64,000 bases of DNA from Paracyclopina nana (GCA_019096065.1 JAGUCH010000003.1:3782001-3846000), one strand, 5' to 3'. Positions 37,571 through 48,743 are shown, counted from the first letter of the stretch. A program made the numbers and translations. Notes: generated from the letters alone by a model not told the origin.

Positions 37571-38028
37571 AGGCCGTTCTCATATTGCCAGAAATAGCTA
37601 AGCAAACGAATTAACTGGTTTGCGTTAGAGTACTGAATTTTGATGAGAGTATCTCGTTCTCAACAACAGCTGAACTTTTTTACTAAGGTACAGCTCAAAC
37701 TACAGCTCCTATCGGAACGAAATTTTGAGGTGTTCACGGTTACTCGATACAATTACCAAATTGCGAATAAAAAATTGCACAACATAACATAAAAAACGGT
37801 GGGACAAAAATGGGCAGTTGTCGTGCTACCGTAGGCCGGCCGGCCACCTCTAGGCTGTTTTTGTGAACTGAGTTTTGAGAACGTTTTACTCATCAAAATA
37901 CAGGGCTCTAGTTTGCGTTGGCTAATTTAGCTCAACATTAAAAAAGCAGCTGTTTTGCTTTAAATGTTGAGCGTTTGCTTAGCTATTTTTACCTTAGCTT
38001 AGCTATATGTCGCATATGTGAATCCGCC
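37571..38028. mobile_element. MITE with AGGCCGTTCTCATATTGCC ends, interrupted by a hAT MITE
   Basis: The left end reads AGGCCGTTCTCATATTGCC, and the inner body has AAATGTTGAGCGTTTGC and CCTTAGCTTAGC. The right end near 38028 is a degenerate inverse (CATATGTGAATCCGCC). The body is split at a GTTTGCGT site by the 285-bp hAT-type element; the sequences on either side join to match the related copy at 39818-39960. Confidence 0.65.
37626..37910. mobile_element. hAT-type MITE, copy 2 (nested)
   Basis: A 285-bp element with TAGAGTACTG at the left and CAGGGCTCTA at the right, and a perfect 8-bp target duplication GTTTGCGT at 37618-37625 and 37911-37918. It is the reverse-orientation relative of the copy at 7234, including the GGCCGGCCGGCC core. 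Confidence 0.9.
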
Positions 38029-39471
38029 AAAAATGAAACACTGGGGTCATTAGAGCCCAACCTCAGATACTAGCCCACAATAGATTGTTTTGATGAAAAA
38101 GCAACGGTCCACTCCACTCGAGTAACCCAAGGCGTTCCTGAGCCCAGACACTACTTATTTATAATTTCTGATGCTCATCTTCAACTTTTTTCTCCCTTCC
38201 GCAAGTTTTTGCATTCACCAGTGAAGAAAAAGTTGCTGCAGTTGAGGATTTTTTGGCAAGTTTCGCTAGCACTGGCGTCCCTTCTCACATGGCATTATTA
38301 ACTAGTGTATGCGGAAGAATTTGTGCATATTGTCACTTTTTACGGAGAAGACGAACGAGAAGGAGGAGAAATGGGCAAGGCTAAGGTCACATGGACGTAA
38401 AATGCTTTCCAAGGTCAGAAATCACCACTCCCACACTTTCGGCTCTTATTTGACTAGATGGTGTGAAAAACCAATGTCACTCTGAAAGTTAGCAGTGTGC
38501 TCATGAAGAAGCGTGAATTATTGCCCATTCATTCACAAATACAAAGCCAATAACAATGACTAAAGTATCACTCGACGAATTGCAGCCGGCAATTTTTCAT
38601 GCTCAACAAAAGATGGCTTTTTTGCATGAAAAGACTGCAAAAACTTGGCAATGAACGGGCAAGTTGCTAATGAGCAAGAAAAATCATAAATTTGTCCTCT
38701 ATGGTTTTTTTAATGCCTTTGGTTAGTCGAGTGGAGTGAACTCTTGCTCTTTTTTTGGTAAAACCAATAACCAAATTGCACAGTGGCTAGTTACTGAGAA
38801 TGGGCATTGATGCTTGTTTGATTTTTGGCAGACTCACAAAACTCGACAATGCGACAGCAACATCATTATGCAACAGATGGCGCTAACTAGCCAAGTATTC
38901 ATTATGCATCTGTGCCTATTCTTGCTAACGAAACCAATATCTTGTTCCTCATTTGTCTCCCCTATAAATAATCCACGAATGTGCTTGCTCACCGTGTAAA
39001 AGCTTCCTTCTTGCCTAATTGCCAACAAGGTCAGGAGTTTGAGGAAAAGAGGCACCTTTGACAACAAGCCCATTAATGACTTTTTTTCAAAAATCTCGGA
39101 AATGACTCAGATGAGTTTCAAGATGGCTACCTGCCTATTTGTAGGGGTCATCCATCACTGGGGTGCAATATTATGCATGCATTTTGTCAAAAACGTGGCG
39201 TACACGCCACGGCTATTTTTAGCCAATCTGAAACTCAGTCAGTTCCATGCAGCAAAATTGGGCTCGCATGCTCCAATTTGGAATTTCCCACTGTGCACCG
39301 GTGGAATGCCAAGCTATTTGATGATGATCAATACTCACTTTTGCTCCCATATCAATCATTCATGTTAACCTTCTGAGCAGCCAGGGTTGACTTTAACACT
39401 CATCGCGGGGTCCTTCGGCCTTCTGGGCGTCGCTCCGCTCGGTTGGGCTGAAAAAAAAACCGCGAGCTAAG

Positions 39472-39708
39472 ATGAAAGGAATTCGCATGTTGATCATCTT
39501 CATGTACCAAATTCTTGGGAACCTTCTAGCCACGCGGAACTTTTATCCGGGCACAAATGGACATATATGTAGCCACGTGTCGTACACCATTACATGCATG
39601 AAAATTGTTGCTGCTCTTTTATATCTAGGCACAGCAACTCGGATCATTCAAAGCATCTTTATGGCCATTTATTGTGCGAGGCGAGTCTTTTGTGCAAAGG
39701 TCAATTGA
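39472..39708 (+). CDS. Hydrophobic membrane-protein-like fragment (weak)
   Basis: It begins MKGIRMLIIFMYQIL, then NGHICSHVSYTITC, IVAALLYLGTATRIIQSIF and a C-terminal CARRVFCAKVN before the stop. Two predicted membrane stretches are visible. An acceptor-like tttatatctag lies inside at the YLG|TAT junction. Just upstream (39228-39374) another frame after an acceptor (ctatttttag) reads CSKIGLACSNLEFP. These may be exons of one small gene, but phases could not be reconciled. Confidence 0.25.
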   Translation: MKGIRMLIIFMYQILGNLLATRNFYPGTNGHICSHVSYTITCMKIVAALLYLGTATRIIQSIFMAIYCARRVFCAKVN

Positions 39709-39817
39709 TGCAATTTGCGGGGCTTGCTCTACAGTACTCTTATTTTTAGAAATACTATTATGGGCATTTTAGGCTTTTTTGAAGGCAACTGATAGGGTTA
39801 ATTTCAGATGCACCTTT

Positions 39818-39960
39818 TAAATGTTGAGCGAAATAACCGGTTTTCCTTGCTTAATTTCGCTCAACAAAATAAAAAGCAGCTAGTTTGCTTGAAATGTTGA
39901 GCGTTTGCCTGACATTTCTTACCTTAGCTTAGCAATTTCTGGCAATATGAGAACGGCCTA
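39818..39960. mobile_element. Truncated copy of the AGGCCGTTCTCATATTGCC MITE family
   Basis: The right end GGCAATATGAGAACGGCCT and the inner GAAATGTTGAGCGTTTGC and CCTTAGCTTAGCAATTTCTGG match the element at 37571-38028. The outer left end is missing. Confidence 0.6.
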
Positions 39961-40303
39961 GGTTGAACCCGCTTTTATGGCTCGCGCTGTTATTTCTAAG
40001 GCGTCTTTGTGTAATTAGTGGCAGTAAGCCCTTTTTAATGACCCCAACTGCTGCGCAAGTTACCAACGATTTCAAAATACATTTTTTACAGCTCAAGATG
40101 GCTCCATATTTTAGAACTTTAGAAGATCGGGAAGTTTGCGCTTCGTTTTAAAATCCCCAAATTACAGCACTCTCAAGCCCATCATTATCGATTCCTGATG
40201 ATCACTGCGTAAACTATAAATGTAGATCCCCTAGAACCAACTACAAAAATGACCTTTTGCAACCTTCAAGCAGTCCTGTAGCCTAATATTATGCAACACA
40301 ACA

Positions 40304-40666
40304 ATGTTTCGTCCTATTCTTGCATTATTATTTTCAATTCTTCTTCCACTGATCCAGATAATGCAACTACAGCCTTATTTGGATTTGGATGTTGCATTCG
40401 ATACCAGCAAGCTTCGTCAATATTACACCCTCATTGAAAATTCAAGGTTTTCAAGTGAAAAAAAAAGTTCTACAAAAAAATGTAACAGTCGTAATTATAA
40501 CGAGTTATAGCGGTGTTTTTTGATGTTGATCAAGTGTCATCTCTTTTGTCCCCTCTTTAGAAGTGGCTTAATCAGATTTTGTCTTCAACTTGCCAGCACA
40601 CGCACAAAAAAGACTCCTTTTTTCAATGATAGTCACGATTGGCTGCGGTTGTCTCCTTATTATTAA
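40304..40666 (+). CDS. Candidate small secreted peptide precursor, two exons
   Basis: Exon 1 (40304-40446) opens with a strong signal peptide (MFRPILALLFSILLPLIQIM) and ends AG|GTTTTC in phase 2. Exon 2 (40561-40666) follows a good pyrimidine-rich acceptor (cttttgtcccctctttag), restores an Arg codon and runs to TAA. The product is 82 residues. The mature part contains KLRQYYTLIENSR, which resembles the C-terminal helix of NPY/NPF peptides, and the intron splits an Arg codon after base two as NPY-family genes do. However, exon 2 (SGLIRFCLQLAS...) gives no amidated RPRF end. A TKK site could be a cleavage point. The gene is unassigned; structure and signal peptide are the only support. Confidence 0.35.
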
Positions 40667-42257
40667 ACGTCATACTCAGTCGAGTTAATCTTCAAGAACA
40701 ATTGCAATTTTACAAAGGGATGACAGTGTCCAAGATTGGCTTTAAAAAATGGAATGTCACTCAGGATATGTAAAGCTTATGGTACATATTCAAGAATGCG
40801 CGCGCGTGGGTGTTGCATTTTGTCCATAAGCAAAATCCGTGAATTAGTTAGATGATTAGGAAGTGATCATCTGCCTTCAGGTTCAACAGCTGGAGGCCAC
40901 TCCTTCATTTTCAGATTTAGGTTCTTGGTCATCAAACTTGGCTCAGCTTGAGGTCCCACAATTAGAAAAAAATGAAGTATTTGGCAAAAAATACATTCTC
41001 TGATATGGGATATTGCTTTGTTTTCTCTTGTAAAAAATTACTTTTTGTAGGATGTTGTTTGGGACATGTGGAATAATTCCATCTTCGGTCAAAATGATGT
41101 TTTGTGGCTCACCACAGAGTTCAAACTTCTTCTCATGTTGATCACGCGCGCATTATTTGCGCTCTGTGCATAAGGAAGACTTTTGATAGGGAAAAAGATG
41201 ATATTTGCTGCTGAGCACCATGAGAAAAAACCTGGGAAATTACTGAGCTGACATATCTTGCATCTCCTGGCTTCAAATTACTGAGAGTCAGCTGCACCAA
41301 AACAAATTCCAAAATAGCAAATTGTTTTAATACAAGACATTTCTTTCTTCATAATGTGCCAAATTGTTATTAAAATATTGCGTAGAAGAGGTGAGGCAAC
41401 AACATCGACAACCGTAGATTCAATGTCACATTACCAAGGTTGCATAGTTGTAGTTAATGATGAGGAAGATTCGCGCGAGAAGGAGACATTTTTGTTTTCA
41501 AAACAATTATTCGCGCGCTTTTTATTCTCAGCTTTGTGGGTCTCTCATCATTTACTGTATGAGTGTGAACATGAATGGCACTTTAACAGAAGAAGTAATA
41601 ATGATATAAATAAATAACGCATGCACAATTAAGGTATCATCAGTCAATTGAACACACTTTTGAGAAGAGGCCCTTGAGTGATCTGAAAAATGCAATATTT
41701 TTGGGCAGATGACAAGGGCCTCATTTTCCAACAATACATGTAACACAGGAGGGCAACAATAGTACAATAATGGGTCTTTTTTTAGTATAGCAATACTTTC
41801 TTCCTTCTTTCAGTCGCTTAATTGTGTGTTGTAAAATGGCAAAGCTCTCTATTTTGTCTTTCCTCATCTCTGTCTTGTTGTATCATAAAAATGTATTTTG
41901 GCAGCAGTTTTAAAGAACGCAAGTTTAAAGCTTTTTAAAAAAGTATACATATGCAAAAGAGCTTTTTTAAAGATGCTTAAAAATAATATTTATGCTGGCA
42001 AGAAATATGCAAATGGAAACAAAATGGCGGAAAATGTATGAATGCAAAGTTTTGCTTGGAATTCAATAATTTTGCATTATGACATTTTGCATTTTTTTCT
42101 TTGTATCTCAAGTGGTTTTTTGGTAATGCCCATTGTCAGATTTCACTTTTTTGGTAATCCAATTTGGAACCACAATTCATTTTGGCTAAGTTGGACTCTT
42201 CTTTGGGGGAGGGGATGACGAATGCAATTTGGGAAAAGTGAGCAAATAGTAGTTTCT
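40667..42257. other. Intergenic, no gene recognised
   Basis: AT-rich sequence downstream of the candidate peptide gene and of the YGAP gene's stop. Short frames only. Confidence 0.4.
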
Positions 42258-44741
42258 TTACACCTTCAAAAATGGGTTCTTCTTCACATCTTCAACCAGA
42301 TTAGAAGCTTCACTGTTGTACTCAGAAACATCAGCTGAAGGTGCGCTGCTTGGGGCAGATGAGTAGGTGCTTGCACTGCTGATGGGGTCAGCTAGTGGAG
42401 AACCGTAACCTGTCGAAAGAGGAGCAGAACTATCAGAAACTGGGCTGCTAGCCACGCTATTGGTCAGGGCAGGTGCAGAGCTGACTGAGGGTGATGCAGC
42501 TCCATAGTTGTTTGTTGCTGGTGCAGAGTTAAAAGAGGGCGAAGAACCACCATAGCTGCTTTGGGCAGGTGCAGAGTTTACGGAAGACGAAGCTGCACCA
42601 TAGCTGCTTTGCGCTGGTGCTGAGTTAGTTGAAGGGGATGTAACTCCGGAGCTGCTTTGGACAGGTGCAGAGTTGGCAATGGGAGAGGCTGATCCATAGC
42701 TGCTAGGTGCTGGAGCAGAATTTGTTGTTGGGGAGGCAGCGCCATAGCTGCTTGGAGCAGGTGCTGAGTTATCAGATGCGGCTCCATAACTGTTTGAGGC
42801 TGGTGCCGAGTTGAAAGCTGGTGAGGCAGCAGCAGCAGCAGCGCCATAACTACTTGATGCAGGTGCAGAGCTGGTAGAAGCAGAAGCAGCACTATAACTG
42901 CTTGATGCAGGTGCAGAGTTGAAATTGGAAGCAGAAGCAGCCCCGTAACTGCTAGATGCAGGTGCAGAATTGAAATTCGGCGACGATGCTCCATTACTGC
43001 TCGGAGCAGGTGCAGAGCCATAGTTGCTAGGTGCAGAGTTGAATGAAGGAGAAGCAGGTGAAAGAGGCTGTGCAGACGGTGACCCGTATGAATCAATGCT
43101 GTTAGTGCTTGCTGGTGCTCTTCCGACTGCAATAATGGCTGGGCTTACTGAATTTTGGACAGCGGTAAATCCACCTGTGCTAGCACCAGAACCATAATTG
43201 CCCAGAGGTGCAGATGGAGTGAAACTTCCACTTGAAGATGTGCCATAGTTTGACTGAGCCGGTGCAGCTGCAGATCCATAGTTTGATTGGGCAGGTGCAG
43301 CCGAAGCTCCATAGTTGGATGAGGCAGGTGCAGAGTTGAAATCCTGTGAAGCGGCTCCATAGCTTGATGGGGCAGGTGCAGAGTTGAACCCACCTGTTGC
43401 AGATCCATAATTTGATGCAGCAGGTGCAGAGTTGAAGTCAGGCGTAGCAGCTCCATAGTTTGATGCAGCAGGTGCAGAGTTAAACCCACCGGTAGCAGAT
43501 CCATAATTTGATGCCGCAGGTGCGGAGTTGAATCCGTCAGTGGCAGCTCCATAGTTTGAGGCGGCAGGTGCAGAGTTAAAACCGCCTGTAGCAGATCCAT
43601 AATTTGATGACGCAGGTGCAGAGTTCAATTGAGGTGCATCAAGTCCGCCAGTGGGAGAGTTGTATCCTGATGAGGGCGCTGCAGGTGCTCCATAGCCACT
43701 TGATGGGGAGGCAGGGGCGCCATAACCACTAGAAGGTGAAGCAGGTGCTCCATAGCCACTTGAAGGTGCATTGTAACCCATGGCACCCATGGCACCTTTC
43801 ATTGCGTTGCGCATGCCCTTGAGGGACTTTCCAAAGAGGCCACCAATGTTTTTGCCCATTCCATTCATCATGTTCATCTTTTGGTCAAAAATTCCCTTGA
43901 TCATGTTGATCTTATTCCTTTTGAAGCCAACAATGGCATTGATGATTTTCTTCTTCATGTTGATCTTCCTCTCAAAAATGGAGCCAATATCGAAGCCACC
44001 TCCATTGTCATCATTGGCTCCATATGAAGGTTTGGGGGCACCATAGCCTGAGGCATCATTTTGGTTGTTGCCTCCCTTTTTGCCTCCAAAGAGGCCACCA
44101 AAGAGGCCACCACCACCTCCTTTGCCTTTGCCTCCTCCAGACCCACCTCCTTTGCCTTTGCCTTTGCCTCCTCCACCTGAGCCTCCTTTCTTTCCACCTC
44201 CAAAGAGTCCTCCAAGGAAGCCACCATCTCCTTTCTTGCCACCTTTTCCTCTTTGTTGGTTGCTGGCAGGTGCTCCATAAGAAGGCTTGTCATTAGCAGG
44301 TGCTCCATAGGAGGGCTTATCGTTGGCAGGTGCTCCATATCCTGAAGAAGGTGCTCCGTATCCTGAGGCGTCATTTTGGTTGTTGCCTCCCTTCTTGCCT
44401 CCAAAGAGGCCACCAAAGAGGCCACCACCACCTCCTTTGCCTTTGCCTCCTCCTGATCCACCTCCTTTGCCTTTGCCTCCCCCTGATCCACCTCCTTTGC
44501 CCTTGCCTCCTGAGCCACCTTTCTTTCCACCTCCGAAGAGGCCTCCAAGGAAACCTCCACCTTTTTTGCCGCCATTTCCACTGTCACTAGATGGCGCTCC
44601 ATATGAGGGTTTGCTAGGTGCTCCATATCCGCTGTTGCTGTCGCCACCCCCCTTTTTCCCACCTCCGTTGAAAAAGGGCGTGGCATTCGCCTCTATGGCT
44701 ATTATCACCACTAAAATGGCGATCGGAGTGGCCCACTTCAT
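42258..44741 (-). CDS. Secreted Gly/Lys- and YGAP-repeat structural protein (cuticle/silk/adhesive-like)
   Basis: One uninterrupted coding exon of 827 residues. The signal peptide (MKWATPIAILVVIIAIEANA) is followed by two copies of a cassette rich in GGGFLGGLFGGGKKGG and GGGKGKGG, separated by SGYGAP / PSYGAP repeats. A non-repetitive Lys/Met-rich region (about 43781-43999) with FERKINMKKKIINAIVG and MNMMNGMGKNIGGLFGKS comes next. A long block of 15-16-residue repeats such as SNYGSATGGFNSAPA covers most of the C-terminal half, ending LVEDVKKNPFLKV. YGAP motifs are typical of resilin and other arthropod cuticle proteins. An extracellular, disordered, elastic or adhesive role is inferred. The ATG follows directly on an acceptor (aattttccag), so a non-coding first exon lies upstream. 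Repetition predicts length variation and assembly risk. Confidence 0.85.
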   Translation of the reverse strand: MKWATPIAILVVIIAIEANATPFFNGGGKKGGGDSNSGYGAPSKPSYGAPSSDSGNGGKKGGGFLGGLFGGGKKGGSGGKGKGGGSGGGKGKGGGSGGGKGKGGGGGLFGGLFGGKKGGNNQNDASGYGAPSSGYGAPANDKPSYGAPANDKPSYGAPASNQQRGKGGKKGDGGFLGGLFGGGKKGGSGGGGKGKGKGGGSGGGKGKGGGGGLFGGLFGGKKGGNNQNDASGYGAPKPSYGANDDNGGGFDIGSIFERKINMKKKIINAIVGFKRNKINMIKGIFDQKMNMMNGMGKNIGGLFGKSLKGMRNAMKGAMGAMGYNAPSSGYGAPASPSSGYGAPASPSSGYGAPAAPSSGYNSPTGGLDAPQLNSAPASSNYGSATGGFNSAPAASNYGAATDGFNSAPAASNYGSATGGFNSAPAASNYGAATPDFNSAPAASNYGSATGGFNSAPAPSSYGAASQDFNSAPASSNYGASAAPAQSNYGSAAAPAQSNYGTSSSGSFTPSAPLGNYGSGASTGGFTAVQNSVSPAIIAVGRAPASTNSIDSYGSPSAQPLSPASPSFNSAPSNYGSAPAPSSNGASSPNFNSAPASSSYGAASASNFNSAPASSSYSAASASTSSAPASSSYGAAAAAASPAFNSAPASNSYGAASDNSAPAPSSYGAASPTTNSAPAPSSYGSASPIANSAPVQSSSGVTSPSTNSAPAQSSYGAASSSVNSAPAQSSYGGSSPSFNSAPATNNYGAASPSVSSAPALTNSVASSPVSDSSAPLSTGYGSPLADPISSASTYSSAPSSAPSADVSEYNSEASNLVEDVKKNPFLKV

Positions 44742-45362
44742 CTGGAAAATTTAAATAATGACTATCATTCCTCGAAATATATAAGTATTATTCATGGTGA
44801 ATAATAAAACGGTACTATATAGCTTCATTCGAAAACCATTTTCTTGTTTATACTCTTCTCTCAACTCCCCCTTTTTTGACGAATTTGTCCATAACAACAC
44901 GAGTGTAAAAGGTGGAGTACACTCAGAAAAAATTGCTAAAATATTGGTTTCCCTGCCTTCCCAGGATGTTTCTGAACTCCGCCCAAACATAAAAGAAATG
45001 CAGCTCCCTTTTGTCATTAATTATTACCATTTAAATTAAGCCTCCTTCTTATTACTATATTTGGTATGAATGCATTATTTATGAGACCTGTATCAACACC
45101 AGTATATGCAGTAAATGCTACCTAATGGTATACAGCATTTACATTCAGTTTACTTTGCTCCACTAGTAGCTTACAGTGTCAGCAGCTCTGGCTTCATTTT
45201 TATTTATAATGCATGGAAGAGAATGAGAGAAAAGTTGCTTGATTAGGGGAACATCTTATGACTTTGAACTCTGCGGTTCAAAGTTCATCCTAGTTGTTGT
45301 TGTTTCATCTTCCATCATTAATGAAGACTTCAGATGCTTTATAGCAGATGATCAAGGTCAAT

Positions 45363-45741
45363 AGCCCGGTTCCAACAAGGAAAATCAGCAAAGTCAGGAG
45401 ACGTAACTTGACTTTTTAGCATAGTCAGGTCACAGCTAGCTCGCGCGCTCAGCTCAACCTAACTTAGGCCCTGTTCACCTGCATTATTATCAGCAAAATA
45501 ACGCGCGATATTATGATGAAATTTGCAAATATGTGGTATTTGTAAAATCATTTTTCAGATTTTGACTTCGGAATCGGTATATTGGTACCAAAAGCCATCC
45601 TACACCAATATAAAAATTCTCAGTTTCTCAGTATTTCTCTCCAATATTTTGCCAAAATAACGGCCATAATAAGCAGGTGAACAGGCCCTTAACTGGTTTA
45701 CCGTACTATACTATGCTGATATCCCGTGTTGGAACCGGGCT
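45363..45741. mobile_element. MITE family 'AGCCCGGTTCCAACA', copy A, interrupted by another MITE
   Basis: The ends are AGCCCGGTTCCAACAAGG and GTGTTGGAACCGGGCT, flanked by AAT on both sides (45360-45362, 45742-45744). Inside are GGAGACGTAACTTGAC, a GCTAGCTCGCGCGCTCAGCT core and TACCGTACTATACTATGCTGA. A 222-bp element of the GGCCCTGTTCACC family sits in the middle; without it the copy is about 154 bp and nearly the reverse complement of copy D at 56146. Confidence 0.9.
45467..45688. mobile_element. MITE family 'GGCCCTGTTCACC', copy 2 (nested)
   Basis: A 222-bp element, GGCCCTGTTCACCTGC to GCAGGTGAACAGGCCC, with the target duplication TTA at 45464-45466 and 45689-45691. It lies inside copy A of the AGCCCGGTTCCAACA family and is therefore the younger insertion. 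Confidence 0.9.
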
Positions 45742-45744
45742 AAT

Positions 45745-47953
45745 ATGAATAAAAAGCATGCCAATATTGCTACTAGCCATATCTGCCGAAAGTCAACAAA
45801 CCATTTTGCCTGATTGCGAAAGTTTGTTGCAAAAAAGGGCCTGGATTTTTTGTTGATGTTAACAGTTGACCGCTCTTTGGCTTATTCTGGCCGCTCTAGT
45901 TGCAATACAGCAAATCTAACAATCAGATAAATCACAAGGACCGCCCAAACTTGATTTACGAGGAGATGAAAGAAAGAAATTGAATTACCAAATTAGGCAT
46001 CAATTGATCCTTGATAATAGGAGAGGACCTTCGGGACTTGGGGATTTTGGGAGGCGCTTCGCTCTATTTTTTGCTCAAAAGAACTGCTATTTGGTGAGCT
46101 CCCTCCTGCATCTTTTTTAAAGGTCCAGTAATTCCTTTCTCACTCAATAATTGCTTTGGTTATCTACGAAATGAGCACCCACACAAATACTGGGCAGAGT
46201 GAATCTCATTTTGTTTACTCAGCAATTTCATCAACTTGCTTTCTAAATTGGCTCAAAATGACGTGCCCAGCCAGCTAATTTTGCATATAGGGGTCAACAC
46301 TGTTGTTGTTCCAGTTTTCCTACAGTGCAGGCTCGGTGTATGTAAGAGGAAAAATTGCCTCGTTTTCCTTCTTGGTGGAAGTGACCAAGAAATGGTGGGA
46401 ATTTTTTATCTGCCACATGGGTGCTGAAACTTGATACTGTCAGCAGATTTGGAGGGGGAAACCATGAGAGGAGCTCAATAAATTGTGGTTTACACCTGTA
46501 TACTATATGTGTAGTTTACACTGTGGCCAAGGTCGATAGAAAGAAGTGATACCAAATAGCAGATTCAGTGATGGATTGCTGGAAAAGTTACACAAACAAA
46601 CATAGAGCTAAAAAGTGCACAAGAAAATCCATTACTTAGCAGTGCAAACATTTTGGCTTTATCCTGCTGCCAAAATTCAATCTCATCTCATCTTCAAATG
46701 ATCCAGGAACCAGTGTAAGATTTTTTGCTGCCACTTGCTGCTATGAAATGATCAAGTCTGTTTCCCTCCCCCTTTTAACAGGATTTGAGCTTGAGCATGC
46801 TATGCAATACTACAGAGTGTTTGTCATGCCAGCCACAAAACCATGTTTTATTGCAGCTAATGGTTGCTGTAAATTGTTCTGATCTGGCTTATTAGTTTAT
46901 CGAGAAGAGCAGCATGCAGGCTGAGCTGAAGAAGAAGATCAAAGGAGTGGCAAATTACTACCTAAGGATGCCAGGAAATTACATCCTTACATCGAACAAC
47001 ACACGCTTTATTTCAAGCACGTTATATATAGTTTCCTATATATTTTCGACAGTCAAGCTATTACAGAAAATCTTGATCCAGGCAAAATCTTTGCAAGTTT
47101 GCTATGAATGATGCAGGCTCTAGTTAATTTACCAGACTATGAGATTGGTGCCGGAGCCTGGTTTAATGTGCCCAACATGAACACCCAAGAGGTGGTTTAA
47201 AAGTCGCTTTGGTGACCATTCATGCCTTTAATTGGTACACGGGATCAAAAGCCTCCAGCTGAGGTGAAGTTGAACATTGTGCGCTGCATGCTTGCAAGCC
47301 AGTAATTTCACGCTTAAAAAGAAGCCTTCTGAGGCCAAAAGCATTTTCAACTTATGCATAAATGCATGTGGTGTTGCTAAGAAAAAATGACTAAATATCA
47401 GGAAGCACATTACTCTAACCCTTCACCAACAACTTGCGTCAGTCAAGGTTTTGTGGAAAATTGTGCACCGCGAAAATTTGACCTTTCTCGAGATTGTTAT
47501 ATCCATCTCCGCATCCTGATTGCATCTGATACACCTTACAAATTGATTTATGGGTGCGTTCACTTGTGTCACAGAAATGGGCTCTGAAACCAATCTCATC
47601 CTCTGTTTAATCTTATAGAATCTGCTTCGCTCCATGCAAACTTGCCAAGCTTGTGCTTTGACGAATATTTTTTTTAATTGCTTGATTGTCGAAAACGGAA
47701 AACAAAGAGCTTTGTGATGCCCTTATCTCAAATAATATTTTACAAAACAGGAGACTTATAGTGTTAGGTGTGGCTTGATGGGAAATAGCTCAGAACTTGG
47801 TTGGCTAAAAAAAATAAGTTCCTGAAGGACTGATTTACTCTGGAGATCATTTATAATGATTCGTTTGGCTGTGGAAATCATTTGTCTTTTTTGGTCTATG
47901 GTACTGCAAATGCTGATGAATTGATGGCATGTTTTAAGAACTGAACTGATTAT
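45745..47953. other. Intergenic between MITE copies
   Basis: No gene was recognised. Plus-strand frames at 46236-46427, 46914-47111 and 47387-47587 are short and lack clear splice partners. Confidence 0.35.
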
Positions 47954-48175
47954 GGGCCTGTTCACCTGCTTATTATGGCCGTTATTTTGGCAAAATATTG
48001 GAGAGAAATACTGAGAAACTGAGAATTTTTATATTGGTGTAGGATGGCTTTTGGTACCAATATACCGATTCCGAAGTCAAAATCTAAAAAATGATTTTAC
48101 AAATACCACATATTTGCAAATTTCATCATAATATCGCGCGTTATTTTGCTGATAATAATGCAGGTGAACAGGGCC
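47954..48175. mobile_element. MITE family 'GGGCCTGTTCACC', copy 3
   Basis: A 222-bp element in the same orientation as the 37026 copy and nearly identical to it, with the 3-bp duplication TAT at 47951-47953 and 48176-48178. Confidence 0.9.
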
Positions 48176-48348
48176 TATGTCTATCATGGTGCATTCTTTG
48201 CAATTAGTGCATCCTCGCTCATTGGCTCAATTAGCTGTAGTAAACTAATTAATGTTGCATGAATGTGTTGTGTGTTTGAGTGAGGAGGAGTCTTTTTTTG
48301 CCAGAAGAAGATTTCTGTCAAGGTTGCCATTAACTTTGACATGCCTAC

Positions 48349-48503
48349 AGCCCGGTTCCAACAACAAAATAAGTATAGTATAAGTACGATTAACCAGTAT
48401 AGTATGGTACAGCTGAGCGCGCGAGCTAGCAGGCACCATACTATACTTATAAGTATAAGTAAGGTGTCCATACTATACTGATTTTCATTGTTGGAACCGG
48501 GCT
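48349..48503. mobile_element. MITE family 'AGCCCGGTTCCAACA', copy B
   Basis: A 155-bp element flanked by TAC (48346-48348, 48504-48506). Its interior has repeated TATAGTAT words and the GCGCGCGAGCTAGC core. It is almost the exact reverse complement of copy C, 85 bp downstream. Confidence 0.9.
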
Positions 48504-48588
48504 TACATTTGTAAGTATTTACGTCAAATATCAGCAAATAAATGTCAGAACAACTACAACTATAACAAGTAACACAGCTGGAAATAAT

Positions 48589-48743
48589 AGCCCGGTTCCA
48601 ACAATGAAAATAAGTATAGTATGGACACCTTACTTATACTTATAAGTATAGTATGGTGCCTGCTAGCTCGCGCGCTCAGCTGTACCATACTATACTGGTT
48701 AATCGTACTTATACTATACTTATTTTGTTGTTGGAACCGGGCT
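48589..48743. mobile_element. MITE family 'AGCCCGGTTCCAACA', copy C
   Basis: A 155-bp element flanked by AAT (48586-48588, 48744-48746). B and C form a subfamily distinct from A and D in the interior but with the same ends. Confidence 0.9.

Noticed and set aside
44065-44754. Proline/leucine-rich plus-strand frames
   Set aside because: They are the antisense shadow of the Gly/Lys repeats of the YGAP gene, which has a signal peptide and acceptor on the minus strand.
45240-45300. tRNA-like TTCAAAGTTC box near a stem
   Set aside because: No cloverleaf can be drawn; the A-box is missing.
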